Assembly: GCA_036675035.1 (NCBI GenBank)
Contig: JAKFFO010000219.1
Span: 1-24,080, forward strand
DNA length: 24,080 nt
From: MESE01 sp036675035
GTDB taxonomy: Bacteria > Pseudomonadota > Gammaproteobacteria > Burkholderiales > Burkholderiaceae_D
Direction: 5' to 3'
The notes under the pieces are model-generated. The model had not been told where the DNA came from. It was given only the letters and a program-made list of their open reading frames with translations, and searched no databases. This document shows, in pieces, positions 21,651 through 24,080 of this stretch. Made by a program: the position numbers and the translations under genes. The stretch's first letter is position 1, and each line of letters opens with the position of its first letter.

Positions 21651-23270
21651 ATGCATTCAAAAATTCTCATTCTAGATTTTGGTTCCCAGGTCACTCAACT
21701 GATCGCCCGGCGCGTGCGCGAAGCCGGCGTTTTTTCCGAAGTCCATCCTTATGACGTGACGGACGAATTTGTCAGCAACTACGGCGCGGCCGGGGTAATT
21801 CTTTCCGGCGGCCCCAGTTCGGTCATCGAAGGCGATACCCCGCGCGTTCCCCAGGCGGTGTTTGAACTCGGCGTGCCGGTGCTCGGTATCTGTTACGGCA
21901 TGCAGGCAATGGCCGCGCAGTTGGGCGGGAAGGTGGAGAATGGAAAGATTCGCGAATTCGGATACGCCGAAGTGCGGGCGCGCGGACATACGGCGCTGCT
22001 GACCGGCATCAATGACTTCGTTACGCCGGAAGGACACGGCATGCTGAAAGTCTGGATGAGCCATGGCGACAAGATCATCGACATGCCGCCCGGCTTCAAA
22101 CTGATGGCATCCACCGACAATTGCCCGATTGCCGGCATGGCGGATGAAGAGCGCAAGCTATACGCATTGCAGTTTCATCCTGAAGTCACCCATACGCTGC
22201 AGGGCAAGGCAATCCTCGGGCGCTTCGTACACGAGATCTGCGGTTGCAAGTCCGATTGGAACATGCCGGATTATGTCGCGGAAGCGGTCGATGCGATTAG
22301 GAAGCAGGTTGGCAAGGACGAAGTCATTCTTGGTTTGTCTGGCGGAGTAGACAGCAGCGTTGCCGCGGCACTGATTCATCGCGCCATCGGCGACCAGCTT
22401 ACCTGCGTATTCGTCGATCACGGCCTGCTGCGTCTGAACGAAGGCCAGATGGTGATGGACATGTTCGGCAAGAACCTTGGCGTCAAAGTCATTCGCGTCG
22501 ATGCCACCGAACAGTTCATGGGGCACCTGAAAGGCGTGACCGATCCGGAAGCCAAACGCAAGATCATCGGCCGTGAATTTGTCGAAGTATTCCAGGTCGA
22601 AGCAGGCAAGCTGAAGCAGGCCAAATGGCTGGCCCAGGGAACGATTTATCCGGACGTGATCGAAAGTGCGGGCAAGGGCAAGAAGGGCACGCATACGATC
22701 AAGAGTCATCACAATGTCGGTGGCCTGCCGGAGACGCTCAATCTCAAGCTGCTTGAGCCGCTACGCGAGTTGTTCAAGGACGAAGTGCGCGAGCTGGGCG
22801 TTGCGCTCGGCCTGCCGCACGATATGGTCTATCGTCATCCATTCCCCGGCCCGGGGCTGGGTGTGCGGATACTTGGCGAGGTGAAGAAAGAGTATGCTGA
22901 CCTCTTGCGCAGAGCCGATGCAATTTTCATCGAAGAATTGCGCAATACCGCGATTCCTTTACCGGCGGAGCTGGCCGAAGGAAGAGACGTAGGACTGTTT
23001 CACAAGAACTGGTACGACGCGACCAGCCAGGCATTTGCAGTATTTTTGCCGGTCAAATCTGTCGGCGTTATGGGCGATGGCCGTACCTATGAATACGTGG
23101 TCGCGTTGCGCGCAGTACAGACCCAGGATTTCATGACCGCGCATTGGGCGCACCTGCCGCATGACTTGCTGGGCAAGGTGTCGAACCGCATCATCAATGA
23201 GGTCCGGGGCATCAACCGTGTGGTGTACGACATTTCGGGCAAGCCGCCCGCCACGATCGAGTGGGAATAA
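21651..23270 (+). CDS. guaA: GMP synthase (glutamine-hydrolysing)
   Basis: Converts XMP to GMP with ATP and glutamine; 539 residues. The N-terminal class I amidotransferase has the nucleophile Cys 81 in GICYGMQAMA and the His 176/Glu 178 pair in HPEVTHT. The ATP pyrophosphatase domain begins with the PP-loop LGLSGGVDSSVAAALIHRA (Ser/Gly/Asp at about 230-236). The C-terminal dimerisation domain carries RHPFPGPGLGVRILGEV and ends with DISGKPPATIEWE, the invariant XMP-binding tail. The start is ATG 21651. It is followed by queE after only 6 bases, extending the operon into queuosine synthesis. Confidence 0.98.
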   Translation: MHSKILILDFGSQVTQLIARRVREAGVFSEVHPYDVTDEFVSNYGAAGVILSGGPSSVIEGDTPRVPQAVFELGVPVLGICYGMQAMAAQLGGKVENGKIREFGYAEVRARGHTALLTGINDFVTPEGHGMLKVWMSHGDKIIDMPPGFKLMASTDNCPIAGMADEERKLYALQFHPEVTHTLQGKAILGRFVHEICGCKSDWNMPDYVAEAVDAIRKQVGKDEVILGLSGGVDSSVAAALIHRAIGDQLTCVFVDHGLLRLNEGQMVMDMFGKNLGVKVIRVDATEQFMGHLKGVTDPEAKRKIIGREFVEVFQVEAGKLKQAKWLAQGTIYPDVIESAGKGKKGTHTIKSHHNVGGLPETLNLKLLEPLRELFKDEVRELGVALGLPHDMVYRHPFPGPGLGVRILGEVKKEYADLLRRADAIFIEELRNTAIPLPAELAEGRDVGLFHKNWYDATSQAFAVFLPVKSVGVMGDGRTYEYVVALRAVQTQDFMTAHWAHLPHDLLGKVSNRIINEVRGINRVVYDISGKPPATIEWE

Positions 23271-23276
23271 GATCCA

Positions 23277-23912
23277 TTGACTTACAGCATTAAAGAAATT
23301 TTTTATACTCTCCAGGGCGAGGGCACACATGCCGGGCGCCCCGCAGTGTTTTGCCGCTTTTCGGGATGCAATCTGTGGTCGGGTCGCGAAAGCGATCGCG
23401 CCAATGCTGTCTGCAAATTCTGCGACACCGATTTTGTCGGGACCGATGGCGAACGGGGAGGCAAGTACGCCAATAGCGACAAGCTCGCCGCGACGATCGA
23501 CAGCCTGTGGCCATCGACGTACACCGCAAGTAAATATGTCGTGTTCACCGGTGGCGAACCACTGCTGCAGCTAGATGCGGCGCTGATCGAGAGCATCCAC
23601 GCGCACGGCTTCGAAATCGCGATTGAAACCAATGGAACCTTGCCGGTACCGGCCGGGGTGGACTGGATCTGCGTCAGTCCCAAGATCGGTTCCGAGCTTG
23701 CGGTGGTTCGAGGCAGCGAATTGAAAGTGGTGATTCCACAGGTGGGTCAATCGCTGGACGCCTATGAGAAGCTGGCGTTCGAGCATTTCTACGTTCAGCC
23801 GATGGACGGGCCCGAGCTGGAAAAAAACACGCGGCTTGCGATCGATATCTGCAAGCGCAACCCAAAGTGGAAGCTGAGTTTGCAGACACATAAACTTCTA
23901 CAGATACCGTGA
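23277..23912 (+). CDS. queE: 7-carboxy-7-deazaguanine synthase (radical SAM)
   Basis: A 211-residue radical SAM enzyme that rearranges 6-carboxytetrahydropterin to 7-carboxy-7-deazaguanine for queuosine. It starts with YSIKEIFYTLQGEGTHAGRP, which matches the family. The iron-sulfur cluster cysteines are C31, C46 and C49, spaced CX14CX2C rather than the usual CX3CX2C; this expanded form is known from Burkholderia QueE. FTGGEPLLQ and ETNGTLPVP (SAM and substrate contacts) are present, and QTHKLLQIP closes the protein. The start is TTG 23277, chosen because it gives the standard MTYSIKEIF beginning; no clear ribosome binding site lies in the 6-base gap after guaA, so translation may be coupled. 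Confidence 0.95.
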   Translation: MTYSIKEIFYTLQGEGTHAGRPAVFCRFSGCNLWSGRESDRANAVCKFCDTDFVGTDGERGGKYANSDKLAATIDSLWPSTYTASKYVVFTGGEPLLQLDAALIESIHAHGFEIAIETNGTLPVPAGVDWICVSPKIGSELAVVRGSELKVVIPQVGQSLDAYEKLAFEHFYVQPMDGPELEKNTRLAIDICKRNPKWKLSLQTHKLLQIP

Positions 23913-23913
23913 C

Positions 23914-24080
23914 ATGATTACGATCACACGCAAGCTCGAATTCGATGCAGGCCACCGGATCCCGGACCATAAAAGTCAATGCCGCAATCTGCACGGACAT
24001 CGGTACACGCTTGAAATCACCTTGGTAGGGGCGGTAATCGAGGAAGAAGGCAGTTCCGATAACGGCATGATCATGGACTT
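23914..24080 (+). CDS. queD: 6-carboxytetrahydropterin synthase QueD (5' part, runs off the window)
   Basis: The first 55 codons of a 6-pyruvoyl-tetrahydropterin synthase-like protein, which turns 7,8-dihydroneopterin triphosphate into 6-carboxytetrahydropterin, the substrate of QueE. Zinc ligands are visible as His 14 (FDAGHRI) and His 27/His 29 (LHGH), and the catalytic Cys is residue 23 (QCRNLHGH). The end of the visible part, DNGMIMD, fits the conserved GMVxDF block. The ATG lies one base after the queE stop, a typical coupled queE-queD pair. The rest of the gene lies beyond base 24080. Confidence 0.92.
   Translation, partial: MITITRKLEFDAGHRIPDHKSQCRNLHGHRYTLEITLVGAVIEEEGSSDNGMIMD

Noticed and set aside
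23277..23420. Enlarged cysteine spacing in QueE as a damaged or novel enzyme
   Set aside because: The CX14CX2C spacing is an established variant of proteobacterial QueE, with all three cysteines and the other motifs intact.
1..24080. CRISPR array, prophage, toxin-antitoxin defence island
   Set aside because: No regularly spaced direct repeats, phage genes or defence-type domains were found; RatA is named after a toxin report but has a core START fold and is a conserved chromosomal gene.

Overview
The window reads as a chromosomal segment of a betaproteobacterium, most likely order Burkholderiales and probably family Oxalobacteraceae. This is inferred from gene order, protein wording and moderate GC content; no database search was possible. 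It is densely coded, has no tRNA or rRNA gene, no CRISPR array and no intact transposase, and has no gene-free stretch above 300 bases. The longest gene-free stretches are 15331-15601 (candidate small RNA or leader plus terminator) and 11622-11863 (a MITE-like element).

Region 1 (1-11621, + strand) is the envelope biogenesis cluster: uppS (3' end), cdsA, dxr, rseP, bamA, skp/ompH, lpxD, fabZ, lpxA, lpxB, rnhB and a TrmH/SpoU-family RNA methyltransferase. Spacings are short or overlapping, so this is probably one long operon with internal promoters. It supplies isoprenoid precursor and the undecaprenyl carrier (dxr, uppS), phospholipid precursor (cdsA), sigma-E stress proteolysis (rseP), outer-membrane protein assembly (bamA, skp) and lipid A synthesis (lpxD, lpxA, lpxB, with fabZ).

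Region 2 (11622-15601) holds a 235-bp non-coding element with 18-bp imperfect terminal inverted repeats, a TTA direct repeat on both sides and a row of short near-perfect palindromes. It lies exactly between the converging methyltransferase and ppsR genes. The divergent pair ppsR/ppsA follows (PEP synthase and its bifunctional regulator). Downstream of ppsA is a promoter-like sequence followed about 60 bp later by a strong intrinsic terminator, which could be a small RNA gene.

Region 3 (15602-18922): nfeD and an SPFH/stomatin gene (qmcA-like) form a two-gene membrane operon. The smpB gene faces them on the other strand, ratA and rnfH run rightward, and a small secreted DUF4124 protein gene faces rnfH.

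Region 4 (19079-24080): guaB, a GAF-GGDEF diguanylate cyclase, guaA, queE and queD (5' part). Gaps are 35, 29, 6 and 1 bp and no terminator was seen, so this looks like one operon. The two GMP-synthesis genes flank an enzyme that consumes GTP to make c-di-GMP, and the queE/queD pair also belongs to a GTP-derived pathway (queuosine). The most unusual items are the palindrome-rich MITE-like element, the candidate small RNA, and the guaB-cyclase-guaA arrangement. None amounts to a clear new defence or mobile system; most of the window is ordinary core genome.
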